A stretch of 64,000 nucleotides of DNA, taken from contig NZ_AP021884.1 of the NCBI RefSeq assembly GCF_009938015.1, forward strand, positions 1,413,501-1,477,500, read 5' to 3'. This DNA comes from Sulfuriferula plumbiphila. Lineage in GTDB: Bacteria > Pseudomonadota > Gammaproteobacteria > Burkholderiales > Sulfuriferulaceae. Each line of letters begins with the position of its first letter. Positions within the stretch are counted from its first letter, which is position 1. The notes beneath the pieces are model-generated. The model saw nothing but the letters and a program-made list of their open reading frames with translations, searched no databases and was not told the origin of the DNA. Both the position numbers and the translations under genes were made by a program. Below are positions 53,343-62,401 of the stretch, piece after piece.

Positions 53343-53684
53343 ATCGGTCAGCAGTGTTAGCACAGCTTCGGCCGTGGTTGGGTCGATTTCAATCTGCATG
53401 ACACAGTACTCATTATTTTCGTCGACGGGCGTGGGATCGTCTGCGCAACTGCAGCCGGCAATGATGCTGGTATAAAAAATACCGATTTTGGCGCGTATAT
53501 GGCCATCTTCTTCAGCAGTGCCGATGACGATCACATCGAGTCTGTTGTCCAGCGCATAGCTGCCAATGGTCAAGCCTTGCTGCAAGGGGAGCTGGCTGGC
53601 ATCGAGCTGTTCAATTTCACTTTTGAGGACGCGATTAAAGTCAGGCGTTCCCCATGCGCGTAATGAGTTGGCTAATTTGCTCAT
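53340..53684 (-). CDS. Small protein of unknown function at the end of the rnf operon
   Basis: A 114-residue soluble protein with no signal peptide. It contains IGSYALDNRLDVIVIGTAEE, AKIGIFYTSIIAGCSCADDP and a C-terminal helix. The CSC pair plus one later cysteine (YCVMQIEIDP) could bind a metal or cluster, but no known motif is matched. It begins inside the rnfE stop (TGATGA), so it should be co-translated with the Rnf complex. Its last codons overlap the rnfE-like remnant, so the 3' end may have been altered by recombination. Confidence 0.6.
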   Translation of the reverse strand: MSKLANSLRAWGTPDFNRVLKSEIEQLDASQLPLQQGLTIGSYALDNRLDVIVIGTAEEDGHIRAKIGIFYTSIIAGCSCADDPTPVDENNEYCVMQIEIDPTTAEAVLTLLTD

Positions 53685-54367
53685 CAATTCACTCCTTGTG
53701 CCAGCCCGGCTGGCAGGTGCTGTGCGGCGCGCCTTTGGCTGCGCAGATCCCACCAGTTGCGTAGCGCAATCAACAGACCCAGGCCGAAAAACGCGCCGGG
53801 CGGCAGGATGGCCAGCAAAAAGCCCTTGTAGTCCGGCACCACGTGGATGACGAAAGCCTGGGCTGCCGGGCCGAAAGCGAGATCCAGGCCGGCGAACAGG
53901 GTGCCCTTGCCCACCACCTCACGCAGCGCACCCAGCAAGGTGATGACCATCGTGAGGCCGATGCCCATCATCATGCCGTCGAGCATGGACGGCAGCACCG
54001 GGTTTTTGGCGGCGAAGCTATCCGTGCGCGCCAGCACGATGCAGTTGGTCACAATCAGCGGTACAAAAATGCCCAGCACCAGATACAGCGGATGGACAAA
54101 GGCGTTCATCGCCATGTCGATCACCGTCACCAGCGCGGCAATCACCAGGATGAATACCGGGATGCGGATTTCGTGGGATACCAGGTTGCGGATGGCGGAG
54201 ATCGAGCCGTTGCTGAAGGTCATCACCAGGGTGGTGGCCAGCCCCAGCCCGACGGCGTTGACCACCGAATTGCTGATGCCCAGCAGCGGACACAGTCCCA
54301 GCAGTTGTACGACGCCGGGATTCTGTTTCCACAGACCGTTGACGATGATATCGCGATATTGGCTCAT
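53684..54367 (-). CDS. rnfE: RnfE, Rnf complex membrane subunit
   Basis: A 227-residue inner-membrane protein with six predicted helices, homologous to RnfA/NqrD. The conserved start is NPGVVQLLGLCPLLGISNSV, followed by FVPLIVTNCIVLAR and the GKGTLFAG segment. The Rnf complex moves electrons between ferredoxin and NAD coupled to ion transport. It overlaps rnfG by four bases and the small 3' gene by three. A fragment of a second copy lies 340 bases downstream. Confidence 0.93.
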   Translation of the reverse strand: MSQYRDIIVNGLWKQNPGVVQLLGLCPLLGISNSVVNAVGLGLATTLVMTFSNGSISAIRNLVSHEIRIPVFILVIAALVTVIDMAMNAFVHPLYLVLGIFVPLIVTNCIVLARTDSFAAKNPVLPSMLDGMMMGIGLTMVITLLGALREVVGKGTLFAGLDLAFGPAAQAFVIHVVPDYKGFLLAILPPGAFFGLGLLIALRNWWDLRSQRRAAQHLPAGLAQGVN

Positions 54368-55020
54368 GGTTGGGCTCCGGGTGTGATTTCAGGGTGCGGT
54401 GCAGGAGCGTACAGTGCGCTGCGGTGCGCCGCTTCGTATTCCAGGGCATGGTGCACGGCTTTGACCACTGCGCGCGGGGTAATGGTGGCGCCGGCCATGT
54501 AGTCGAATTGGCCGCTGTCTTTTTTGACCTTCCAGCCGTCACTTGCCGGGTTATCCAGCGCCTTGCCGTCGAAAATGCGTATCCACGCGCTCTTGGCGAT
54601 ATCAATGTAATCGCCCAGTCCCGGCGTTTCCTTGTGGCTCACCACGCGCACGCCGGTAATCCGTCCATCTGCGCCGATACCTACCAGCATGTTGATATCG
54701 CCGCTGTAACCATCCGGCGCGGTGACCTCGAGCACCAGCGCCGCCGGCGCACCCGCTTTGCGTGCACGCCAGGCGTGGCTGGGGAGGGTGGTGCCCAGCA
54801 GCTTGTGCGGCGGCAGCAGCAGGGCATCGTGCAGCGGGTTGTTGTCATAGCTGCCGGGGACCAGCGTCTCGCTGATGAGCTTCAGGCGCGCTGCGTCCTC
54901 GTTGCGGGTAATGGCCGGGCGGGTAATGTCATAGGTATAGGCCAGCACGCCGGTGCCGACGATGGCGAAGCCCAGCAGGACCAGCGCGGCACGCGCCGCG
55001 GAACGTAATAACGGAGTCAT
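54364..55020 (-). CDS. rnfG: RnfG, FMN-binding subunit
   Basis: A 218-residue subunit with one N-terminal membrane helix (ALVLLGFAIVGTGVLAYTY) and a periplasmic FMN-binding domain. The flavin-attachment site reads MAGATITPRAVVKAVHHAL near residue 180, with the threonine expected to carry covalently bound FMN. YSGDINMLVGIGADGRITGV and HKETPGLGDYI are family motifs. The start at 55020 overlaps the rnfD stop (ATGA). Confidence 0.92.
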   Translation of the reverse strand: MTPLLRSAARAALVLLGFAIVGTGVLAYTYDITRPAITRNEDAARLKLISETLVPGSYDNNPLHDALLLPPHKLLGTTLPSHAWRARKAGAPAALVLEVTAPDGYSGDINMLVGIGADGRITGVRVVSHKETPGLGDYIDIAKSAWIRIFDGKALDNPASDGWKVKKDSGQFDYMAGATITPRAVVKAVHHALEYEAAHRSALYAPAPHPEITPGAQP

Positions 55021-56051
55021 TCTGCGGGCTCTTTTTGCTTGTGTCCGTACACTTTGGGTTGCGTGTAGGCGTCGATCAGCGGCACCATGATGTTCATCAG
55101 CAGCACGGCGAACGCGACGCCGTCCGGATAGCCGCCCAGGGTGCGGATCAGATAAGTGAGCATGCCGATGCCTGCGCCGAAAATCAGTTTGCCGCGCGGC
55201 GTGGTGGCACCCGATACCGGATCGGTGGCAATGAAAAATGCGCCGAGCATGGCGCCGCCGGTGGCGAGGTGAAACCACGGCGAGATATAGCGATCCGGGT
55301 CGGCTACATGAAACAGTCCACCGGTAATCCACAGCCCGGCGATAAAGGCCGCCGGAATATGCCAGGTAATGATGCGCGCCAGCCACAGGTACAGCCCGCC
55401 CAGCAGATACATCAGCACCACCACCTCGCCGCCGGTGCCGCCGATGCTGCCAAAAACGGGCAAACGGGTGATTTCGCGCACCGTGTGTTCCAGCTGCAAT
55501 TGCGTGCGCAGCGTATCCAGCGGTGTGGCGGAGCTGATCGCGTCGAGCTTCAAGCCATCCGGCAAGATCCCGGTAAAGATGTATTGCGCGGAGTCCAGAA
55601 GGCCCAGGTGCGCGCCCGCCAGCGACAGCGGCGACGGCCACTGCGTCATCTGCACCGGGAACGAAATAATCAGTACCGCATAGCCCACCATGGCCGGGTT
55701 GAACAGGTTATTGCCCAGCCCGCCATATAAATGCTTGGCCACCACAATGGCGAAAAACGTTCCCACCACAATCAGCCACCAGGGTGCGATCGGCGGCAGC
55801 GATAGCGCCAGCAGCCAGGCCGTGACCAGCGCACTGCCATCCATCAGGAACGGCCTGGCTGGCCAGCCGCGCAGACGCACCGCGCTGGTTTCCAGCACCA
55901 GCGCGGTGACGCTGGCGAGGGTCAGCGTTACCAGAATCGCCGGGCCGAATAGCCAGACGTAGACCGCAATGCCCGGCACCAGCGCCGCCAGCACCTTGAG
56001 CATGATGATGGAGACGCTGGATTTTTCCGCGATGTAGGGGGAGGAGAGCAT
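55017..56051 (-). CDS. rnfD: RnfD, FMN-binding membrane subunit
   Basis: A 344-residue membrane protein with nine or so helices. The covalent FMN site is LDAISSATPLDTLRTQ near residue 180. Further family segments are GGLGNNLFNPAMVGYAVLI and HLATGGAMLGAFFIATDPVS. It lies between rnfC (44 bases upstream) and rnfG (overlapping) in the conserved rnfABCDGE order. Confidence 0.93.
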   Translation of the reverse strand: MLSSPYIAEKSSVSIIMLKVLAALVPGIAVYVWLFGPAILVTLTLASVTALVLETSAVRLRGWPARPFLMDGSALVTAWLLALSLPPIAPWWLIVVGTFFAIVVAKHLYGGLGNNLFNPAMVGYAVLIISFPVQMTQWPSPLSLAGAHLGLLDSAQYIFTGILPDGLKLDAISSATPLDTLRTQLQLEHTVREITRLPVFGSIGGTGGEVVVLMYLLGGLYLWLARIITWHIPAAFIAGLWITGGLFHVADPDRYISPWFHLATGGAMLGAFFIATDPVSGATTPRGKLIFGAGIGMLTYLIRTLGGYPDGVAFAVLLMNIMVPLIDAYTQPKVYGHKQKEPAE

Positions 56052-56095
56052 GGTTTATTGGTCTGCCTGGATGGGAAATTGTGCGCGCAGCGGAT

Positions 56096-57745
56096 TCACT
56101 TCTCCACCGAATCCTGTGCCATTGCGCGGATTCTGGCGCGGCGCGCTTCGATTTCGGCGATCTCCTGCAATTGTTCCGCCGGCAGGTTGTCGATGTTGCG
56201 CGGGGTGATGCCCTCTTTTTTTGCTTTGGCGCGTTCTATCGCCGCCTGGATAGCGTCTTTCTTGGCAGCGCTGGCGCTGTCATCCGGGCTGTCGGCGGTG
56301 GCTCCGGTGAGCCTGGCGCTGGCTTTCTGGGCAAGTTTTGCGGCGCGTTCCTGTTTTTCGCGCTCGATACGCAACTGGCGGAATTCATGACGCTCGCGTG
56401 CCAGGTCGGCGGCTTTTTTGTCCTTTTCCTTGGCCCAGATTTCGCTCTTTGCGTAGCGGTAATATTGCACCAGCGGGATGTGGCTGGGGCAGACATACGT
56501 GCACACGCCGCATTCGATGCAGTCGAACAGATTGTATTCCTGCGTTTTGCCGAAATTTTTTGCACGTGCGAACCAGTACAGTTCCTGTGGTTGCAGATCC
56601 GCCGGGCACGCCTGCGCACAACGGGTACAGCGGATGCACGGCATGGCTGGCGGCGGTGGCGGAAACAGCGCGGGCGATTTGACCAGGATGCAGTTGGTGG
56701 CCTTGACCACCGGCACATCACTGCTGGCCAGATCGATGCCCATCATCGGCCCGCCCATCACGTAGCCGCTGGTGTCGTCCCGGGTTGCGCCGGTCAGTCG
56801 CACCAGTTCGGCTAGCGGGGTGCCGATCAGTACTTCGAAATTCTGCGGGCGGTGCACATTGCCGGTGACGGTGACAATGCGCGAAATCAGCGGCTCGCCA
56901 TGGTTGACCGCACGGTGCAATGAATACGCCGTGCCGACGTTGAAGGTGGCGACGCCGATGTCGGTGGAGCGTCCGCCGGAGGGGACTTCCTTGCCGGTCA
57001 GGGTTTTGATGAGCTGCTTGGCGCCACCGCCGGGGTAGAGGGTGGGCACCGCTACCACTTCCACTGCGAAATCGCACTGGCTGGCTGCCGCCCGCATCGC
57101 GGCGATGGCCTCGGGCTTGTTGTCCTCGATACCCACCAGCACTTCGTCACAGCGCAGCATGTGGCGCATGATGGCAGCGCCTGCAAGAATTTCGGCGGCG
57201 CGCTCGCGCATGATCATGTCGTCGCAGGTAATCCACGGCTCGCATTCGGCGCCGTTGAGAATGAGTGTGGGCACCTTTTGCGCGGCGCCGGGGTTGAGCT
57301 TGATAAAGCTGGGAAACACCGCACCGCCCAGCCCGGCGATGCCGAGCTCGCGCAATTGATTGCGCAGGTGGCTGGGGTCCATGTTGCGGTAATCCAGCGC
57401 GCCGTGCTCGATCCAGCGGTCGAGTCCGTCCGGTGCGATGGTGATGCACATATCGGCCAGTCCGGACGGGTGCGCCACGGCATGGCTGGCAATGGCGGTA
57501 ACCGTGCCCGAGGTAGGCGCGTGCACCGCCACCGACACGTAGCCCTCAGCCTGGCCGATCGTCTGGCCTTTCCATACCTGCTCGCCCACCGCCACCACAG
57601 GCTTGGCGGGGTGGCCGATGTGCTGGCGCAACGGCACGACCAGCACTTTGGGCAGCGGCGCAATCGCGATCGGGCGGCGCGTGGATGCGTGTTTGTGTTG
57701 CTCAGGGTGCACACCACCGTTGAATTCGTATAGTTGGCGGGTCAT
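56096..57745 (-). CDS. rnfC: RnfC, NADH-binding Fe-S subunit
   Basis: A 549-residue peripheral subunit. The N-terminal part starts FNGGVHPEQHKHASTRRP, and the Rossmann-type NADH/FMN region has ILNGAECEPWITCDDMIMRE near residue 140. Two [4Fe-4S] motifs follow: CIRCTRCAQACPADLQP near residue 370 and CIECGVCTYVCPSHIP near 408. The lysine/alanine-rich C-terminal tail is only moderately extended. The start at 57745 overlaps the rnfB stop (TAATG), giving translational coupling. Confidence 0.93.
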   Translation of the reverse strand: MTRQLYEFNGGVHPEQHKHASTRRPIAIAPLPKVLVVPLRQHIGHPAKPVVAVGEQVWKGQTIGQAEGYVSVAVHAPTSGTVTAIASHAVAHPSGLADMCITIAPDGLDRWIEHGALDYRNMDPSHLRNQLRELGIAGLGGAVFPSFIKLNPGAAQKVPTLILNGAECEPWITCDDMIMRERAAEILAGAAIMRHMLRCDEVLVGIEDNKPEAIAAMRAAASQCDFAVEVVAVPTLYPGGGAKQLIKTLTGKEVPSGGRSTDIGVATFNVGTAYSLHRAVNHGEPLISRIVTVTGNVHRPQNFEVLIGTPLAELVRLTGATRDDTSGYVMGGPMMGIDLASSDVPVVKATNCILVKSPALFPPPPPAMPCIRCTRCAQACPADLQPQELYWFARAKNFGKTQEYNLFDCIECGVCTYVCPSHIPLVQYYRYAKSEIWAKEKDKKAADLARERHEFRQLRIEREKQERAAKLAQKASARLTGATADSPDDSASAAKKDAIQAAIERAKAKKEGITPRNIDNLPAEQLQEIAEIEARRARIRAMAQDSVEK

Positions 57746-58293
57746 TACGCGACTTTCAGTTTGACCACGGGGTATTTCCATTTCCAGGTGGCGACGTCTT
57801 CCGCGATCGGCACCATGCTGATGCAATCCACCGGGCACGGCGCGACGCATAGTTCACAGCCGGTGCATTCCTGGGCGATGACGGTATGCATCTGTTTGGC
57901 CGCGCCGAGGATGGCGTCCACCGGGCAGGCCTGGATGCACAGCGTGCAGCCGATGCAGATGTTCTCGTCGATGACCGCCACCGATTTGGGCTTGGGCTCG
58001 CCATGTTCGGCGTTGAGCGGCCTGAATTCCACGCCCAGCAGTTCCGCCAGCTTGTGGATGCCGTCTTCGCCGCCGGGCGGGCACTGGTTGATGTCGGCGT
58101 CGCCATTGGCGATGGCCTGGGCATAGGGCTTGCAACCGGGAAAGCCGCACTGGCCGCACTGGGTTTGCGGCAGGATGGCGTCGATTTGCTCGACGATGGG
58201 GTCTTCCTGCACCTTGAAGCGCACCGCCGCAAATCCCAGCGCCGCGCCGAGAAATACAGCCAGACCGGACATCACCAGAATCGCAGACAGCAC
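57745..58293 (-). CDS. rnfB: RnfB, Fe-S electron-transfer subunit
   Basis: A 182-residue protein with an N-terminal membrane helix ([18 protein letters not shown]), the cluster motif [16 protein letters not shown] near residue 46, and two ferredoxin-type motifs, [13 protein letters not shown] and [15 protein letters not shown], near residues 113 and 143. It begins at GTG 58293, immediately after the rnfA stop. It probably takes electrons from or to ferredoxin. Confidence 0.93.
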   Translation of the reverse strand: MLSAILVMSGLAVFLGAALGFAAVRFKVQEDPIVEQIDAILPQTQCGQCGFPGCKPYAQAIANGDADINQCPPGGEDGIHKLAELLGVEFRPLNAEHGEPKPKSVAVIDENICIGCTLCIQACPVDAILGAAKQMHTVIAQECTGCELCVAPCPVDCISMVPIAEDVATWKWKYPVVKLKVA

Positions 58294-58294
58294 C

Positions 58295-58876
58295 TTATTT
58301 CACCAAGCCGGCAAAGCCCATGAACGCCAGGCTCATCAGCCCCGCGGTAATCATCGCAATGCTGGTGCCGCGAAACGCAGCCGGGACGTCCGCGCCTTCC
58401 AGCCGCTCACGCAGCCCGGCGAACAGCACCAGCACCATGGAGAAACCGACCGCACCGCCAAAGCCGAAAAACAGCGACTGGATGAAATTATGCTGCGCCT
58501 GAACGTTGAGCAGCGGGATGCCCAGCACCGCGCAGTTGGTGGTAATCAGCGGCAGATAAATACCCAGCACGCGAAACAGTACCGGGCTGGTTTTGCGCAC
58601 AAACATCTCGGTGAAGCCGACAATGCCGGCAATCACCACGATAAACGACAGCGTGCGCAGATAGGCCAGATCGGTGCCCAGCAGGTACTGGTTGATCAGG
58701 TAGCTGGAGCCGGATGCCAGGGTGAGCACGAAGGTGGTGGCGGCACCCATGCCGATCGCGGTTTCCAGGCTCTTGGAAACGCCCATGAACGGACACAGGC
58801 CAAGGATTTTCGCCATGATGATGTTGTTGACGAAAACCGTGCCGATCAAAATCAGGATGTAGCTCTGGATATCCAT
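58295..58876 (-). CDS. rnfA: RnfA, Rnf complex membrane subunit
   Basis: A 193-residue six-helix membrane protein, related to RnfE. It is typical in [40 protein letters not shown] and [20 protein letters not shown]. First gene of the rnfABCDGE operon; the 165-base gap to ald upstream must contain its promoter, but no clear -35/-10 pair was recognised. Confidence 0.93.
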   Translation of the reverse strand: MDIQSYILILIGTVFVNNIIMAKILGLCPFMGVSKSLETAIGMGAATTFVLTLASGSSYLINQYLLGTDLAYLRTLSFIVVIAGIVGFTEMFVRKTSPVLFRVLGIYLPLITTNCAVLGIPLLNVQAQHNFIQSLFFGFGGAVGFSMVLVLFAGLRERLEGADVPAAFRGTSIAMITAGLMSLAFMGFAGLVK

Positions 58877-59041
58877 TTTTTCGCTTATTAGGCAATGAGT
58901 CAGCCATTATCCTTCCCGCAGCGACTGTATTCAAGCATGTGCAAGGTGTAAGCAGGACAAGTACAGGCAGATGCGCCCACATCCCGCCGGATTGGCGGCA
59001 AGCAGCTTACTGGCTTTCCCTGACTGGAGTCTGACAGCACC

Positions 59042-60142
59042 TTACAGGGTGTGGGGCGCCACGTAGGGGTGGCCGGTATCTTCCGCCACGGCTGGATGCG
59101 TGACCGCGCCCAGGTAAACATTCAATCCATCGAGAAATCCCTTGTCTGCAAGCAGCGCCGCCATGCCCTGGTTTGCCAGTTGCAAGGTGTAAGGCAGCAC
59201 CACGCTGGCAAGCGCCTGGGTAGCGGTGCGGGCACAGGCTGCCGGCATGTTGGTGACGCAGTAATGCACCACGCCTTCCTCAACGTAAGTGGGATGGGAA
59301 TGGCTGGTGGGGCGCGAGGTTTCCGCGCAGCCGCCCTGGTCAATGGAGACATCCACCAGCACCGATCCCGGACGCATGCCGGCCAGCATTTGCCGGGTAA
59401 TCAGCTTGGGGGCTTTTCTGCCGGGCAACAACACGGCGCCGATGACCAGGTCTGCCCCGGCCACCAGCTCGACCAGCGCGGCAGTGTCGGAATAGCGCGT
59501 CCTGAGCCGCCCCTGGTAGAGGTCGTCAAAATGGCGCAGCTTGTCCATGCTGCGGTCGAGCACGCTGACCTCCGCCCCCATGCCGGCGGCGACCCGCGCG
59601 GCGTTGGCGCCCACCATGCCGGCGCCGATGATGGTGACTTTGCCGGGTGCCACCCCTGCCACGCCGGGCAGCAATGTGCCATTGCCGCCGCTCGCCATGG
59701 TCAGCGCCTGCGCGCCCGCCTGCACCGCGATGCGCCCCGCCACTGCGGACATCGGGGCAAGCAGCGGCGTGCCGCTGGCGTCGGTGACGGTTTCGAAACC
59801 GATGCCGATGATTTTTCTGTCCAGCAGTTGCGCGGTCAGTTCGGGTGCGGCGGCCAGGTGCAGGTAGCTGAATACCATCTGTCCAGCGCGCAACAGGGGG
59901 ATTTCCGCAATTTGCGGCTCTTTTACCTTGACGACGAGCTGCGCTTCGTACACGGCTGCCGCGTCTTCCACAATGCGTGCGCCTGCGGCACGGTAGGCGT
60001 CGTCGGAAAAGCCGATGCGCGCAGCGGCGCCGGTTTGCACCCGAACCTGATGCCCAGCCGCCAGCAGCGCCGTTACGCTGTCAGGGGTGAGGGCGACGCG
60101 GTACTCATGGTCTTTGATTTCCCTGGGAATGCCGATCAGCAT
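59042..60142 (-). CDS. ald: Alanine dehydrogenase
   Basis: A 366-residue NAD-dependent enzyme interconverting alanine and pyruvate plus ammonia. It starts MLIGIPREIKDHEYRVALTP and contains VKVKEPQIAEIPLL, the substrate-site segment LLAPMSAVAGRIAVQAGA, and the Rossmann motif VTIIGAGMVGANAARVAAGM near residue 170. DVSIDQGGCAETSRPT and VHYCVTNMPAA complete the signature. It stands alone between rnfA and pbpC on the minus strand. Confidence 0.95.
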   Translation of the reverse strand: MLIGIPREIKDHEYRVALTPDSVTALLAAGHQVRVQTGAAARIGFSDDAYRAAGARIVEDAAAVYEAQLVVKVKEPQIAEIPLLRAGQMVFSYLHLAAAPELTAQLLDRKIIGIGFETVTDASGTPLLAPMSAVAGRIAVQAGAQALTMASGGNGTLLPGVAGVAPGKVTIIGAGMVGANAARVAAGMGAEVSVLDRSMDKLRHFDDLYQGRLRTRYSDTAALVELVAGADLVIGAVLLPGRKAPKLITRQMLAGMRPGSVLVDVSIDQGGCAETSRPTSHSHPTYVEEGVVHYCVTNMPAACARTATQALASVVLPYTLQLANQGMAALLADKGFLDGLNVYLGAVTHPAVAEDTGHPYVAPHTL

Positions 60143-60181
60143 GTTGATGTCCTCGCAACTAAAGTCGGGTTAGCATAACGC

Positions 60182-62320
60182 TTAAGGGGTGGTCTGTACT
60201 TGTACCATAAAAGACGCTGTATCCAGCGCGCGCCCCTGTTCATCGACGAGGCTGATCCGGTGCGCTCCCGGCTGGGGCGTATAGAGCAGGCTGCCGTCTG
60301 TCTGGAGCCATTGCGCTGGCGCAGGTTCGCCGTCCACCAGCCAGTTCCATTGCATGTGCAGGGGGCGGCTATAGAAGCGCATTTTTTGCCACGCGGCGGG
60401 TATATCCGCATCCAGCGTCAGCATAGTGCCATTGGCGGGGCCGATAATGCGCGGTAATCCTTTACCTTCAGCCAGGGTCACCACACTTTGCTCGGTGCCG
60501 GGCAGGAACAATTCACGGCGCGGCGGCTCCAGCGGCGGTTCGAAGCGCACCGTCTGGGCGATGACCCCGCTGGGCAGCGCCGGGGCACGGCTGGGTCGGG
60601 CTGTATTCAGCTTGCTGATCAGCGCCTGCCACACGGGTGCGGCGCCATTCACGTCGGAGACATCGCGCATCGGTTCGCCCGAGATATTGCCCACCCACAC
60701 GCCCACTGTGTATTTGTCCGAAAATCCTACACACCAGTTGTTGCGCATGTCCGGGCTGGTGCCGGTTTTAACGGCAGCAAAGCCGGATGTCGTCAGGGCA
60801 CTGTGCAGTCCGGCCTTCATTGCACGGGCATTATTGTCTGCCAGGATGTCGGTGACGATGGCAGCGACCGGTGCCGGCATAATCTGAGTCGCACCAGGTG
60901 CGCCGCCGACGTGGAAACTCAGCGGCTTGAGCACGCCGCCATTGGCCAGCACCCGATAAGCGTTGGTCAGGCCTGTCAGCGTGACTGCCGTCTCGCCTGG
61001 GGCGTAGCCGTAGCGTTGCGGCGGGCGATCACTGGGGGTGGCCAGCCCCAGTGCCTGCAGGCGCTCATAAAAAGCTGCCGGCGTGACCAGCGCCAGGGTT
61101 CGTACTGCAGGCACATGCAACGAAGAACCCAGCGCAGTGCGCAGGGTCACCCAGTTGCCGAGTTCGCGGTTATCGTCTTGCCACATACCTTGAGTTGATG
61201 AGGTTTGCAGCGCCGCCGAATCGTCCAGGAACGACGCCGCGCTAAGCAGGCGTTGCTCGATTGCCAGGCCGTATAAAAACGGCTGGAGGGTGGCGCCCGC
61301 CGGCTGCGCTGTGGCAGCCTCGTCCACCCTCTGCGGGCTGGACGCGCCGGCGCTGGAACCCACATAGGCACGCACTTCGCCGGTTTTGTTGTTGAGTACC
61401 ACCACGGCGCCGGCGTCGACATTGTTTGCCTTGAGTGCCGCGAGTCGGCTTTGCAGGGCTTGCAGCGCAAAGCGCTGCAAGCCGGCGTCCAAACTCACCT
61501 GCACCCGTTCGCCGGGGGTATGCAGAAACATGCGCGCGACGGCGGGTGCTAGTTGTTCGCCAAAATCGATATGCGGTCTGGCAACCAGGCTTTTGTATGC
61601 CAGAGCGGTGACTGTTGCGCACGACGGGCGTGGCACGGTAAGTTGCTGCGCCACGCCGCAGGCCCGTTCCGCCACGACCGCGGCTTTGGCATTCGGCCCG
61701 CGCAACAGTGCAGCGAGTATGCTTGCCTGCGCCTTGTTCAGGCGGGAAGGTTCCTGGCCAAACAAGCCTTGGGCGGCGGCGTTGATGCCCGACAGGTTTG
61801 CGCGGAAATTCACCTTGTTCAGGTAAGCGTCGAGTATCTGCGCCTTGCTCCAGGTTTTTTCCATACTGCGTGCTGCCTTGATTTGATCCCACTTCTGCGT
61901 GTAGGTGCGTCCGCCTGCGCGGCGATACAGCGCCGGGTCGAGCAGCCCCGCCAGTTGCATGGTGAGCGTGGAGGCACCGCGATGGGTGTCGTACACCAGG
62001 TTTTCCCAGGCGGCGCCGATAAAAGCGCGCCAGTCCACCCCCGAGTGTTGATAAAAACGTTTGTCCTCCGACACGATCAGCGCATGCCGCATTGCCGGCG
62101 ACAGTTCGCGCAGCGGCACCCACGGCAGGCGGCGCACCTTGGGATCGAGGTTCAGGGTGTCGAGCGGCGCGCCATTGCGATCGACCAGCCACGCTTCGGA
62201 AGGGCGATGCGCGGCCTCGACTTGCCGGAAACTGGGGAGGGTGTCGGAGAATGCGCTGCCCACGCTGTTCCAGGCAAGCAACAGCCAGAGAAGAAGATGT
62301 GCAAACGCTTTGTTGCTCAT
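60182..62320 (-). CDS. pbpC: Penicillin-binding protein 1C with altered transpeptidase site
   Basis: A 712-residue bifunctional-type PBP. After an N-terminal helix comes a GT51 domain (catalytic glutamate in VSEDKRFYQHSGVDWRAF near residue 85, RGASTLTMQLAGLLDP near 115). A transpeptidase domain (about 310-560) follows, then a BiPBP_C-like domain ending near RISLVDEQGRALD. The transpeptidase keeps KTGTS in FAAVKTGTSPDMRNNW. Where SxxK is expected it reads PAGATLQPFLYG, so serine is replaced by alanine and lysine by glutamine, and the SxN position reads SSLHVPAV. The protein should still polymerise glycan but probably cannot cross-link it. The yfhM partner gene is not adjacent. Confidence 0.9.
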   Translation of the reverse strand: MSNKAFAHLLLWLLLAWNSVGSAFSDTLPSFRQVEAAHRPSEAWLVDRNGAPLDTLNLDPKVRRLPWVPLRELSPAMRHALIVSEDKRFYQHSGVDWRAFIGAAWENLVYDTHRGASTLTMQLAGLLDPALYRRAGGRTYTQKWDQIKAARSMEKTWSKAQILDAYLNKVNFRANLSGINAAAQGLFGQEPSRLNKAQASILAALLRGPNAKAAVVAERACGVAQQLTVPRPSCATVTALAYKSLVARPHIDFGEQLAPAVARMFLHTPGERVQVSLDAGLQRFALQALQSRLAALKANNVDAGAVVVLNNKTGEVRAYVGSSAGASSPQRVDEAATAQPAGATLQPFLYGLAIEQRLLSAASFLDDSAALQTSSTQGMWQDDNRELGNWVTLRTALGSSLHVPAVRTLALVTPAAFYERLQALGLATPSDRPPQRYGYAPGETAVTLTGLTNAYRVLANGGVLKPLSFHVGGAPGATQIMPAPVAAIVTDILADNNARAMKAGLHSALTTSGFAAVKTGTSPDMRNNWCVGFSDKYTVGVWVGNISGEPMRDVSDVNGAAPVWQALISKLNTARPSRAPALPSGVIAQTVRFEPPLEPPRRELFLPGTEQSVVTLAEGKGLPRIIGPANGTMLTLDADIPAAWQKMRFYSRPLHMQWNWLVDGEPAPAQWLQTDGSLLYTPQPGAHRISLVDEQGRALDTASFMVQVQTTP

Positions 62321-62401
62321 GAGCGTGTCCTTGCCGCCTTCACTCCGACCTCACCATGCGTTTATTGTTCTTGGCTGTGCCGGAAATATCCGGCGGCATT
62401 T

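Noticed and set aside
52797-53360. 187-codon plus-strand frame as an intact gene
   Set aside because: Its first ~80 codons lie over the end of pgl or in featureless DNA; only a short internal part resembles an ATPase and the end is rnfE-derived.
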